A stretch of DNA of 64,000 nucleotides from the NCBI GenBank assembly GCA_963971305.1, contig OZ020317.1, forward strand, positions 13,038,001 to 13,102,000. Direction: 5' to 3'. Under the pieces are notes generated by a model. That model worked only from the letters and a program-made list of their open reading frames with translations, was not told where the DNA came from and did not search any database. Positions 44,501 to 56,500 of this stretch are shown here, piece by piece (positions within the stretch are counted from its first letter, which is position 1; every line of letters begins with the position of its first letter). A program made the translations under genes and the position numbers. This stretch comes from Arcuatula senhousia (Eukaryota; Mollusca; Bivalvia; Mytilida; Mytilidae).

Positions 44501-47500
44501 TAGAAGTAAATCCGAAATGGGATACAACCTCAAGACGCAAGCGAGAAAAGTTTTGGATGTATCAGCTCCGAACACTAGAACCTGATGGTCTGAATGAAAA
44601 AGACCAAAAGATTTTTAAAAAACAAGTCAAAAAATAGTATTTTGAATTTTTCACCATGTTCAATGTTTGTTTATTCATTTTTACAGTGTTTTTTACTCAA
44701 TCATTTTTCTAACTCTTAAATATTTTTATGCTCCTATTGGAATGTAGCACTAATACACACACGTGCTCAAAGTTTGTTTTAAAAGACGTATTCTGACTAA
44801 AAAAATTCCAATCTATGGCCTGATGAAGAAATCTTGTGATTTCGAAATATTGCCACAATTATTTATATATATTATTCAATTTATAACACATTAGTGTGTT
44901 TAATTACATTTCTAGACATTGATTGCTAGCAGGAATAGATATAGATTTAACACTATGTTGGATTCCCGTTCTTGTGGCTTGCCGTTGAAAAATTATTGGA
45001 ACCCTGGAATAATAATGAACCACAGTAATTCATATGTCAATTTTTACTAGCCACTAAATTTTCAATAGCCTTGATAAATCAGTCTAAAATGTCTGGAGGT
45101 CTGTATATTAATGATGGTTTTTTTTCATTTCTGTTGTGGCAAATTTTATTTTTAACCTTTTATCCATTTTGATAAATGCTGCCAATTTAAAAGAAATTGA
45201 CCAATAATTTAAATAATTCCCCCCCAAAAAAACAAAATTTTTAAAGGGGCTAAAAAAAAAATGGAGTCAGAGTCAGGATTATTTTTGATAATGGCATTAG
45301 CACCACACAATACTAACCTGCACCCCAGAAACTTGGGTACTTCACCTGGAGCAGTACACTGTGACTCCTTCTTTAAACTCATGACATGAGTAATGGAAAG
45401 AACGGTAGCCGCTACAAACCACGGGAGACCCAGGATAGAGTTGAGTAGAATCAGTATGGCTACCACAAGAAGATCAAGATGGTACCCAACACCTTTCTGA
45501 AAATAAAAATTAAGAATTTTATTGAAGCATTAAAAATCATCAGCCATGAATACAAAGAAAAAGTTAGTAAGGATATGAATGGTTAAAGAAAAGAGATCAA
45601 AATCTGTCAAAGTCAAAAATAGTTTCTACAGTATTACATCAAAGTTTCAGGCAAGTGATACAAACCAGAAGATATGTACATGTATACAGAGAAACAAGTG
45701 TGGCCACTAAAAGTATGTCTCGTCTGCCGGCACCATCACTAAAATCAACTACCTAAGCTTTCATTTCTTGATATAAACACAACAAGGGGTTGCACTAAGT
45801 CGTGCTAAGCATACCCCCACTCGGCTTTTCAGAAAACAGGAAGTAGATGACCGACTGACCTGGAAAGGGGAGGCACGGTACAACTCATCATGCTAAAGCT
45901 GTATACCAAATTTGAAATCAATCCCTTCTCTAGAAGCCGAGAAATCTGTTACGAAAAATTGTCTATTTTTGACCCATAAAAAGTCTAAGTCAGCTCGGAA
46001 AACAGGAAGTAGATGATGGACTGACCTGGAAAGGGGAGGCACGGTATAACTAATCATACTGAAGCTGTGTACCAAATTTGAAACCAATCCATCCAGTAGA
46101 AGCCGAGAAATCTGTTACGAAAAATTTCACTTTTCAAATTTTTTACCCATAAAAGTCTAAGTCGGCTCGAAAAACAGGAAGTAGTTGATGGACTGACCTG
46201 GAAAGGGGAGGCACGGTATAACTCATCATGCTGAAGCTGTGTAACAAATTTGAAACCAATCCATCCAGCAGAAGCCGAGAAATCTGTTACGAAAAATTTC
46301 ACATTCCAATTTTTTTTCCCCTAAAAAAGCCTAAGTCGGCTTGGAAAACAGGAAGTATATGATGGACTGACCTGGAAAGGGTAGGCATAGTATAACTCAT
46401 CATGCTGAAGCTGTGTACCAAATTTGAAACCAATCCATCCAGTAGAAGCAGAGAAATTGAACCGGACGGACAGACGGACGGACAGACGGACGGACGGACG
46501 GACGGACAAGGTGATTGCAATATAGCCCCCTCTCTTACGAGTGGGGGTATAAAAAGTGTCTGTATACCTAATATCAGATGCCTAGCTATTATACTATTCA
46601 AGCAATCCATTGTCCACACAAGTATTACAAAAAGTTTTCTGCCTGAAAAAACCTAAGTTCACAGACTCACTGGAGCATAAAAATGGGGTCATGGTCACAT
46701 GGCATGGTGACAGTTGCGTTGTCCATAACCGCAACTGTCTGTATATGCAATATCAGATGCCTAGCTATTATAATTTTCCGGCAATTCATTGTCCACAAAA
46801 GTCTTACAATAAAGTTTTTTGGCCTGAAAAAGACCTAAGTCACAGAGTCACTAGAGCGTGAAAATGGGGTCAGGGTCAAACGGCATGGTGCCAGTTGCAT
46901 AGACCATAACCCCAACTGTCTGTATACCAAATATCAGATGCCTAGCTATTATACTTTTCTTGTAAATCATTTTCCACAAAAGTCTTACAAAGGGGTCTTT
47001 TGGCCTGAAAAAACATCTAAGTTCACAGAGTCGCTGAACCATGAAATTGGGGTCAGGGTCAAACGGCATGGTGCCAGTTGTGTAGACCATAACCCCAACT
47101 GTCTGTATACCAAATATCAGATGCTTAGCTATTATACTTTTCTTGTAAATCATTTTCCACAAAAGTCTTACAAAGGGGTCTTTTGGCCTGAAAAAACATC
47201 TAAGTTCACAGAGTCGCTGAACCATGAAATTGGGGTCAGGGTCAAACAGCATGGTGCCAGTTGTGTAGACCATAACCCCAACTGTCTGTATACCAAATAT
47301 CAGATGCCTAGCTATTATACTTTTCTTGTAATTCATTTTCCACAAAAGTCTTACAAAAAAGTTTACGCCGTCGCCGCCGCCGCCGCCGCCGCCGGAAAGT
47401 AATACCTATGTTTCGCCTTCAGCGACTAAAGTCGCAGGCGAGACAAAAATGATAAGAATATATGAATGGCTAAAACAGAAAGATCTAAAATGGCACTCAT

Positions 47501-50500
47501 GTCCTTCTGTAAATAAAATATATTTGCAATTAAATTTCTTCTGTAAATAAAATATTACTACAAGATTTCTTCTGTAAATAAAATATTACTATTAGATTCC
47601 TTCTGTAAATAAAATAATACTATCAGATAATAAAGAGATGTGGAATACCATATAGCAGGTTATTTCCATGTGGGAACATTGTCACAGCAAATGCTCCAAT
47701 GAATTTCTGCGTATTTTATTTATGTGGTTTTACAATGTGTATCTAATTGAATACAATCCCTAGATGAGTATCTTCACAAGACTTTTTAGCAATGTATGTC
47801 AACATGAGAAAAAAATGAAAATTACACCATTGCAAAAATAATCCACTATACAGTTAGAGTAAAACAGCAGCAAGTCTGATAATATGAAGAAGAACAGTAA
47901 AAACAAGAGGCTCCCAGGAGCCTGAATCGCTCACCTGGTCTTGATGTCAACCCTATAAAGAACTTTGTATAGCTAAATAAGCTGAACATTTAAGCAAGCA
48001 ACAGTTTTTCTCTTTCAGCAATAGTTGCCATTCTGTAGGCCAAAAACGTGCAAAATGTTATTTAAAGGGCCATCTGAACACTTTGACTCTATAGAGACTT
48101 TTGTTAAGAGCTTAATGATTAAGGGGCTGTAATCCCTATAAGGGGTCATCTGATAACTTCAACCCTATGGAGACTTTTGTAGAGCTAAATGGCTGAATAT
48201 TTAAGCAAGCAACAGCTTTTCTCTATCTGCTATAGGCCAAAAATACTATTTTTCGCCTTTAAGGGGCTGTAACCCCTATCAGGAGTTATCTGACAACTTT
48301 GACTCTATGAAGACTTTTGTAGAGCTAAATGAGCTGAACATTTAAGCAAGCAACAGCTTTTCCCTATCTGCAATAGTTTTCATTTTATGGGCCAAAAACA
48401 CTATTTTTCGCCTTTAAGGGACTGTTACCCCTATAAGGGGTCATCTGAGAACTTCGACCCTATGACAACATTTGTAGAGCTAAATGAGCTGAACATTTAA
48501 GCAAGCAACAGCTTTTCCCTATCTGCAATCGTTTTCATTCTATAGGCCAAAAACACTATTTTCCGCCTTTAAGGGGCTGTAACCCCTATAAGGGGTCATG
48601 TGACAACTTCGACCCTATGACGACTTTTGTAGAGCTATATGAGCTGAACATTTAGGCAAGCAACAGCTTTTATCTATCTGCAATAATTTTCATTCTATAG
48701 GCCAAAAAACACTACTTTTCGCCTTTAAAGGGCTGTAACCCCTATAAGGGGTCATCTGACAACTTCGACCCTATGGAGACTTTTGAAGAGCTAAATGAGC
48801 TGAACATCTAAGCAAGCAACAGCTTTTCTCTATCTGCAATACTTTTCATTCTATTAGCCAAAAACATGAAAAAACGCTATTTTTCACCTTTAAGGGGCTG
48901 TAACCCCTATAAGGGATCATCTGACAACTTCAACCCAATGGAGACTTTTGTAGAATTTTGATGCTGAAGCAGTAGGGTGGCATCAGATTTCATCTATCTC
49001 TTATACTTTTTGATTTACAAGCCAAAAACAGTAGTCTGACCCCCCTGGTCTATTTTTAGCCACAGCGGCCATGTTTTTTGACGAATCAAAAATCGAAACA
49101 CAACTTTTGTACAGGACATCCTAAGGATCAATCATACTAAGTTTCATTAAATTCTGTTCAGTAGTTTCAGAGAAGAAGATTTTTGAAAAATTGTTAACAG
49201 AGGACAGACGACAGACGACAGACGACGGACGACAGACGACAGACGACGACGGACGCCAAGTGATTGCAATAGCTCACATGGACCTTCGGTCCAGGTGAGC
49301 TAAAAAATCTGTCAAAGTCAAAAATGGCCGGATTTTGTTGAACAGGAAGTAGGTGAGCAACAGACCTGAAATTGAATTCCACTATATTGGACCCCAACCT
49401 GATGCTGTATACCAAATATCAAGTGGCTGTGATTAGTAGTTGCTGAGAAAACCATTATGCAATTAATTTCCTGTCCGCTGCCAGCCCACCCGCTGCCAGA
49501 CATTCACCATTCTATAACCCCGATTTCTCACTCCGTGAAATCCGGCCAAAAATTGATGAAAATAAGTAAAGCTACAAGAAAAGATTCAGATGGTATGCAT
49601 GGTCTTTCTGTAAATAGATGATTAAAGTTTGATAAAGTGATAACTGTTCAACACCACTAGACCATGTGTGTATGAGAATTCAGGAAATAGCTGATAAAAA
49701 TAATCCTATTCCACAACAAGTAGACAAGGAACAGTTTCTAAGTCTAGTCTCACAACTCGGATCCCTTTTTACAACCACCAACAATAAGAAACATTTAAAC
49801 ATATTTAACAAAGTTACGAAATTCACATCAACAGTGCTGAGATGGTCGTTACAGAAATTATGGCCCATAAGATATGGACGTGGTTAACCTGTATCCTTAA
49901 GAAGGGACATAAAAAGGTTGTACTATGTAAGGGGAGAGCATTAATCAATGGTGGTTAAAGCCCCTTAAATTTGATACTGTGGATTCATTTCCTTTTCGTT
50001 GGGAATCAAATTTCGTGGGTGGCTCGACCCACGAAAACCATGAAATTGATACCCAGCCAATAATAATGAAACCACAGTTGTAAGAGTAGGCTCAATGAGG
50101 GATTCAACAATGCCACATCCGCATTATAGGCTTACAGCTTGTTTTCAAATCCAGTATCAATGAAAGAACCTTAGTGAGCACGCTCACATACCCCTCGCGT
50201 ACACATTATGGACAGAGATTATCTATTTCAAGTTAGGAAAAAAAAAGTCAGAGTTGTTGTCTTTCCAAGTCAGCTTGTTAAACAGGAAGTAAAAGAGTAA
50301 CAGACCTAAAAATGTATCCCACCATATGAGACCCCTACCTGAAGCTACATACCAAATATCAAAAGCCTACAATTAATAGTTGCCGAGAAATCTGTTACGA
50401 AAATTTTCAACCCTGAAAATTTAGTGAAAAAAGTTTAAGTGGGCTCATTCAACAGGAAGTAGATAATCAACAGACCTAAAAACGTATCCCACCATATGGG

Positions 50501-53500
50501 ACCCCCACCTGAAGATACATACCATATATCAAAAGCCTACAATGAATAATAGCTGAGATATCTGTTACAAAAATTCAATCACGGACAGACTGATGGACTG
50601 ACTGACTGACTGAAGGACGAACTGACTGACGGACCAGTCAAAAACATTATACCCTTTGCAACTTTTGTAGCGTGGGGAATAAATATGATTGAACTAAAAG
50701 ATGAGCCAATTCCAGTTGATCATTTATCTTGCAATTGATCGATTGTTTGTTGTCTGCCTATTGTCCCGTTGGCAATATTTCAGCCATAATTGGGACATAA
50801 ACAAGTTGAAATTCATTGTGAAGTGACCATAATAGGAACAAACATGTATGCTAATGCACAATTAATCTCTGTATTGCACGTGTAGAAATCAACACACATG
50901 TATCTTTACCTCAACATTTATTAAGCAATGCCTTACAAATATTTCACAATATTCATGCAAGAACTACAATTTTACTGTTTGGAGCATTACTCACTGTGAT
51001 AAAAGCCCTGTTCTTTTGCTCAAAATCTTTTACCTTGCAAATGTCAATAGGAAGTGTATATAAAAAACCCAAACACTGCTAGCTGTGTTCCGTTGAAGAT
51101 TTAAAATTTTCTGTTTTCATGAAAGAGGTATCATGAATTTATTCCACCCCTAGTAAAGTAACCGTACTGAACAAATATGTTCAAAAGACAGGATGTCTTG
51201 AAACATGTTCATTTTTCTGCAATCACTAAACCATTTTTATACTACATGTACATGTATAATGAGTTTTGATCGTTTATACTCAGATTTATGTCAGTATAAA
51301 GTTTCATGATGCTGTCAAACCTTTTTAGGGGAAAATTAACTTAAATCTATAGGCTTATTAAAGTAACAAAATCCCCCTTTTTACTTTGATCAATCAACCA
51401 TGAACATGATTAAAATGTTTATGTTTCATATCCCGCAAAATGGACTTAAATTTTTCCTTAACTCTGACAAGTGACAAGAACCCTATCGCCTCCATCAACT
51501 GATATCTGAATGTCTAGATTTATCCCTGCTCCTGGACCCCTCCTTGTTCAGGAGCGGATCCAGAAATTTTCAAAAGGGGGGGGGGTTCCACATACTGGGT
51601 TCTGTGGGCCAAAGGGGGGGTTCCAGACCAATTTTGCTGAAAATCTACACAAAAATAAAAAAATTTCAGAGGAAATTGGGGGTTCCGACCACCGAAACCC
51701 CTCCTCTGGACCCCTCCCCATTTACACATTAAGTTACCTCTAGTTTATTTTCTTTCCTGTTAACAATTACGGCTGTGATCTGTTGGTCCATGAAGATGAG
51801 AATCGTGGCTAACAGAGCCGGGATTATGGCTGCTATGATCGTCCACCATGGGTTCTCTCCAAATGGGTTGATTACCCAGCCCCTCTTATCACTGGTTGGC
51901 TACAATAAGAATTTATTCGTATATTTTCCTTCCAGATTGAAACAAGACGATCCACTCAGTTGTACTAAACATTCACTGACTTTACTCAAAAATAAAGAAG
52001 AAATGTGCCCATGGGACACAGATGCCCTTGCTGGCCCCAAACAGAAAGTAGAAGTCTGAGAGGTCTGTAAGTCCATTTGGACATACAGTTTGTCATACTG
52101 TATGCCTCATATACGGTTTCTGAGAAAAGCTTGACAAAAATTTTCATCTCGACCCAGCCCTAACCAGTAAGTAGAAGTCAGTTAGGTCTGAAAGTCGCTT
52201 AGGACGTACAATTTGTCATACTGAACCATCCTACCAAGTTTTAAATCATTTATATGTTTGGTTTCTGAGAAAAGCTTGACGGAAAAGTCTTGCTTTTATG
52301 ACAAATCATGACAAATAAATAGCTGCTCTATGTGTACACTAAAATGCAAAATATTGTAGTCGCAAAAATAAATTGGCTTGCAGTATACATGTACTGGTAT
52401 ACTCTTTGTATGCTTATATCAAACAAATTTAAATATCCTTTCTGACAAGAGCTGATGTTTGTTCCTTTTAGCAGAATTAAGTAGTTTAAACAAGTAATAC
52501 TGTGAGCGAGCTCACAAAAGGATAGCCCCCGCTTCATATTGGACTCTGTACTGTAAAACAATCTCAAGTCCAGTTATCTCCCCTCGATGATTACCAAGAG
52601 CATTACAAATTCTTCATGCACATCTACAACTGATGTACTTCTTTCATGTAAAGTTTCATCAAAATCCATCAGGTGGTTTAAGAGGAGTTGTGCTTACGGG
52701 GTTCTCCCATTGAATAATGTATTTAATGTAAAAAGTCTAAGTCCAATTATCTCCCCTGAATAATGTCTGATTGGGATGAAAATTCTTCATGCACGTTTAC
52801 ATATGATGTACTTCTTTCATGTCAAATTTCATCAAAATCCTTCAAGCGGTTTAGGAGAAGTTGCGCTTACAAGATCTCCCATTGAATAATGTATTTAAAA
52901 AAGTCTACATGTAAGTCCAAATATCTCCCCTGAATGATGTCCGAGTGCGATGAAAGTTCTTCATGCACATCTACATATGATGTACTTCCTTCATGTTAAG
53001 TTTCAGCAAAATCCTTCAAGCAGTTTAGGAGGAAAACTTACGAGGTATATGGACAGACGGACGGACAATCAGACAGACGGACAGACAGGGTGTTTCCTAT
53101 ACACCCCCAAAACTTTGTTTGCGGGGGGTATAATAATAAAAATATGACTTACCCTAAAATCCTCTGGTACCTCTAGTTTTGGTGTATTTATATCTAAGAA
53201 GAAATCCAGTAGGACCATGGAGATTATACTAATGATAACAGCAAAGTCACTGATCATTAGACGTACCTACAAAGAGATTACCATTGTTTCAGCTCAAATT
53301 TAATTGTCAAATAATTGCTTAATCTAACAAGGAAATAAACATTATATACTATACTGTACTGTTGCTTTTTTCATGCCTGGTATATTTCATATTCTCGTTT
53401 AAAAAGGGATGATTCTATTTTTGTAAATATTACATGTATGTGTGTGTGTGTAACTCTTAATTGTATGTGTTTAGTTTTTGAATCCCAATATTTGCTCAGT

Positions 53501-56500
53501 CTTTAATTTTGGCTTTTATTTATTGTCAATGATTAAGGAAATGTATAATAATCCATTATTCAGCTAGTTTATTTTTCTATTTTGAAGCTGCAAAAGACAA
53601 AACTAATATAGCAAAAAGGTTTAACTTGATGGGACATGCATTTTATCATGTTTATAGGAATCAATACTTACTGGATTGGGAAAATATCTGCTTGTCTTCA
53701 AAGCTTTCAATTTAATGGCGATGAAAAACGTTCCAAAGAACAGGATGCACGACAGGAAAAACACATCGGGAACATGATCGTCGAAACCATGGCAACCTTG
53801 AAACTTCACAACTCCACCAAGCTCTAGACAAAATGTACAGTTCATCAGCGACCAATCATGGTCCGTCAAATTACTCAGAGTCCTGTTGTCAAGTGATGGA
53901 ACTGTTACATTGTAAAATGACGTATCGTTACCAAACGTGCTATTATCGGGAGGCGAACAGCAACATTCATAATATGGGTTTTCATCTGTCCCAAACTTAA
54001 CAGGGTGAGTGTCCGTAATAGACAAAAGCTTTCCAATAGCCTCTTTGATGAAAATGAGTGCTATAAGCAAGGCAAATGATTCTTCTGTAAATCTTGTGAT
54101 GTATCTCACCAGTGCACTTAGGTCAAACATCACCATTAACATGAGAAACCCGAATGTCCAGACTCCAACCCAGAGTCTTAGTTCTAGATAGTTCCAGCCT
54201 TGATCACTAAAAAACAAATTAAACAATAAGTTAAAAATGAATACTTTTATTCAGTTACTTACATGCTTCTATAGAAAACAAAGAATTGTATCCATTCGCT
54301 AATGAATATAAGCCTTCTGAGGGCATTGCAACACAATACATATTCCCTTACTGGCTGCATATCTCAATGTTCAAAGGGTAATAATTCTGGTAATATTTGG
54401 CCAAGAAAAACTAGATAAACTTGATCTCAAATGCATCATGGTAAACTTGCATACAAAAATATATTGAAAACTGAAATTTCAGTAAATTCTCAAATGTCAA
54501 AGGCCAAAAACTCCTGCAAAATTCAAGACTGGCACAAAACATAAACTTGGTCTGTTACTTATCATGGTAGACTTTGATTTACTCCCAAGATATATGACCT
54601 GGAAAATGGAACTAAACCATTGTGAAGCACACTACACGCAGAGTCGGTATGCCAATGCTCACTTTATATACCCTTCTACCTCCTAAAGTTGTTAGATATC
54701 GAAAAGACCTAAAAATATTATTTGTCGTATAAAATCTTTTATCAAAGTCATATACCAAGTTTCATTTAGTTGCTAAAAAGACTTCAGACAATATTCAACT
54801 ATTGATCAATCAAGTCAGAAAACAGGATGTAGATATCAACAGACCTAAATTCAGTACTTTGGATAAAGGACTTCATTTTGAAGTCATATACCAAATTTTA
54901 AGAAGATTGTACTCGACCTGAGGTATAACAAATCCATTTTAAAACTTACAAGCAAAACTGATGAAGAATTGTTTCAAAGACTAGAACTGGACCAGTACTT
55001 CCTAGAATAGTAAGAGGTTGTCCGGAAAACAGGGCATAAACAACCCCTACGATACAGCCAGCTAATAAACTCTCAAAAGCAGCCTGAAAAAACAAATATA
55101 ACAATCAATCAAGATTAAAGCTGGAGTTCTACTTCCTAGAATAGTAAGAGGTTGTAAAAAAAAAAACAGGGAATAAACAATGCCTACTGTACAGCCAGCT
55201 AATAAACATTAAAAAAAACCTGAAAAACAAAGATATAGATCATTCTAAGACTTGAACTGGGTCTGCAATTTTGTCAAGATTATTCATAAGGCTATTTCAG
55301 AAATAATCATATGTAGCTACTATTTTTTTGTCTCTTTTATCTTATTTTTCATACTTATATGTTTTAGATTTTGTTCATATAATAATCATCATCAAAAAGT
55401 TATTTGAGGGCTATAATTGAGACCTAGCAACATCAACCTGTACATGTATCATATTATTTTTTGTAACAACATCCTGAATTTGGAACTTGCATCACCATAC
55501 ACACATTTCAAACTATTTTTAGTAACATCACCATGTGTACTTACCATACTTTGTTTAGTAGCATCACCAAGAAGACCACCAAAGGTTATAATTGGGGTCA
55601 AACAGGCAAAGTACAGGAAAAAGAAGGATGCTACACATTGCAAATGGAGAGCGTCTGTGAAATCTTTCTTATACCATTTGATTTTTCTTTTAATATCGTC
55701 AATTAAACCACCAAATATCCTGAAAATAGATGTAAACAATAAAATAAACAGTCTTTCTCAAAAATGAACAAATTTCATTAAACCAGAAGTGTGTGCGCCA
55801 ACGACCTGAATTCCAATCCCCTGTTATAAGCCTCCATACTGATGCAGATTTCCCAATATCAAGAGGCTGTGACAAGATTACAATCAAAATCTATTATGAC
55901 CCCCCCAATTAAAGTTTATAATTGGCAAAAAAAACTAAGGTACAACCATTTTCTCTAATGATTCCTGAGATCAATAACATTATACCCCCTTCTCCCCAAA
56001 CTTTGTTTCCAGGGTTATTATGCCATTCACTGTATGCTGGACATTTATCATACCTCCCCGTTCTCTGTAGTGTAGAATCGCTATGGTCACCATCTTCCTC
56101 GTCTTCTGCTACTGGTTTACCATTGGGTAGGTTGGGAGCAGTAGGTTGTCGTCTGGAATCCTGGAAAAAAGCAGAGAGGTACAAATGGAGCATTTGAGAG
56201 TCAAAAGTACGAAAGAGCAAAGACAAAACGATTAAACACAAACAGGAAATTTTTTTTTTCTCCAATAGTATAAATAAACCATTTATTAGACATTTCGGCC
56301 ATAGGTCTAGACCTTCCTCAGTTTCACAAAATAATTGCCACCACTAGAGCTTCAAAGCTGAAGAGACAATCCAAAATGTAGTGATGGAAATTATTTTGTG
56401 AAACTGATGAAGGCCTATGGTCGAAACATCTAATAAATGGTTCATTTATACAATTGGATTTGAATATTTTTTAGAAACATTTATTTTTTATTACTAATGG

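Larger units (their letters stand above)
37805..44922 (+). mobile_element. Penelope-like retroelement, tandem array of one partial and two full copies
   Basis: A 3208-bp unit is arranged head to tail: a 5'-truncated 702-bp copy (37805-38506), then full units 38507-41714 and 41715-44922. In the text the copies look identical base for base. TTGCTAGCAGGAATA occurs at 37790-37804 and 44923-44937 as a 15-bp target-site duplication, so the whole array went in as one event or grew in place. Head-to-tail partial copies are typical of Penelope-like elements. It lies in an intron of gene B, antisense to the gene. Confidence 0.95.

Noticed and set aside
46851..47402. 154- and 164-codon ORFs on both strands
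   Set aside because: Both come from the same ~190-bp tandem units; antisense open frames across a repeat are expected by chance.
49666..49887. 73-codon + strand ORF ([20 protein letters not shown])
   Set aside because: The composition looks protein-like, but it is short, has no splice signals or recognised family, and the antisense frame is equally open.
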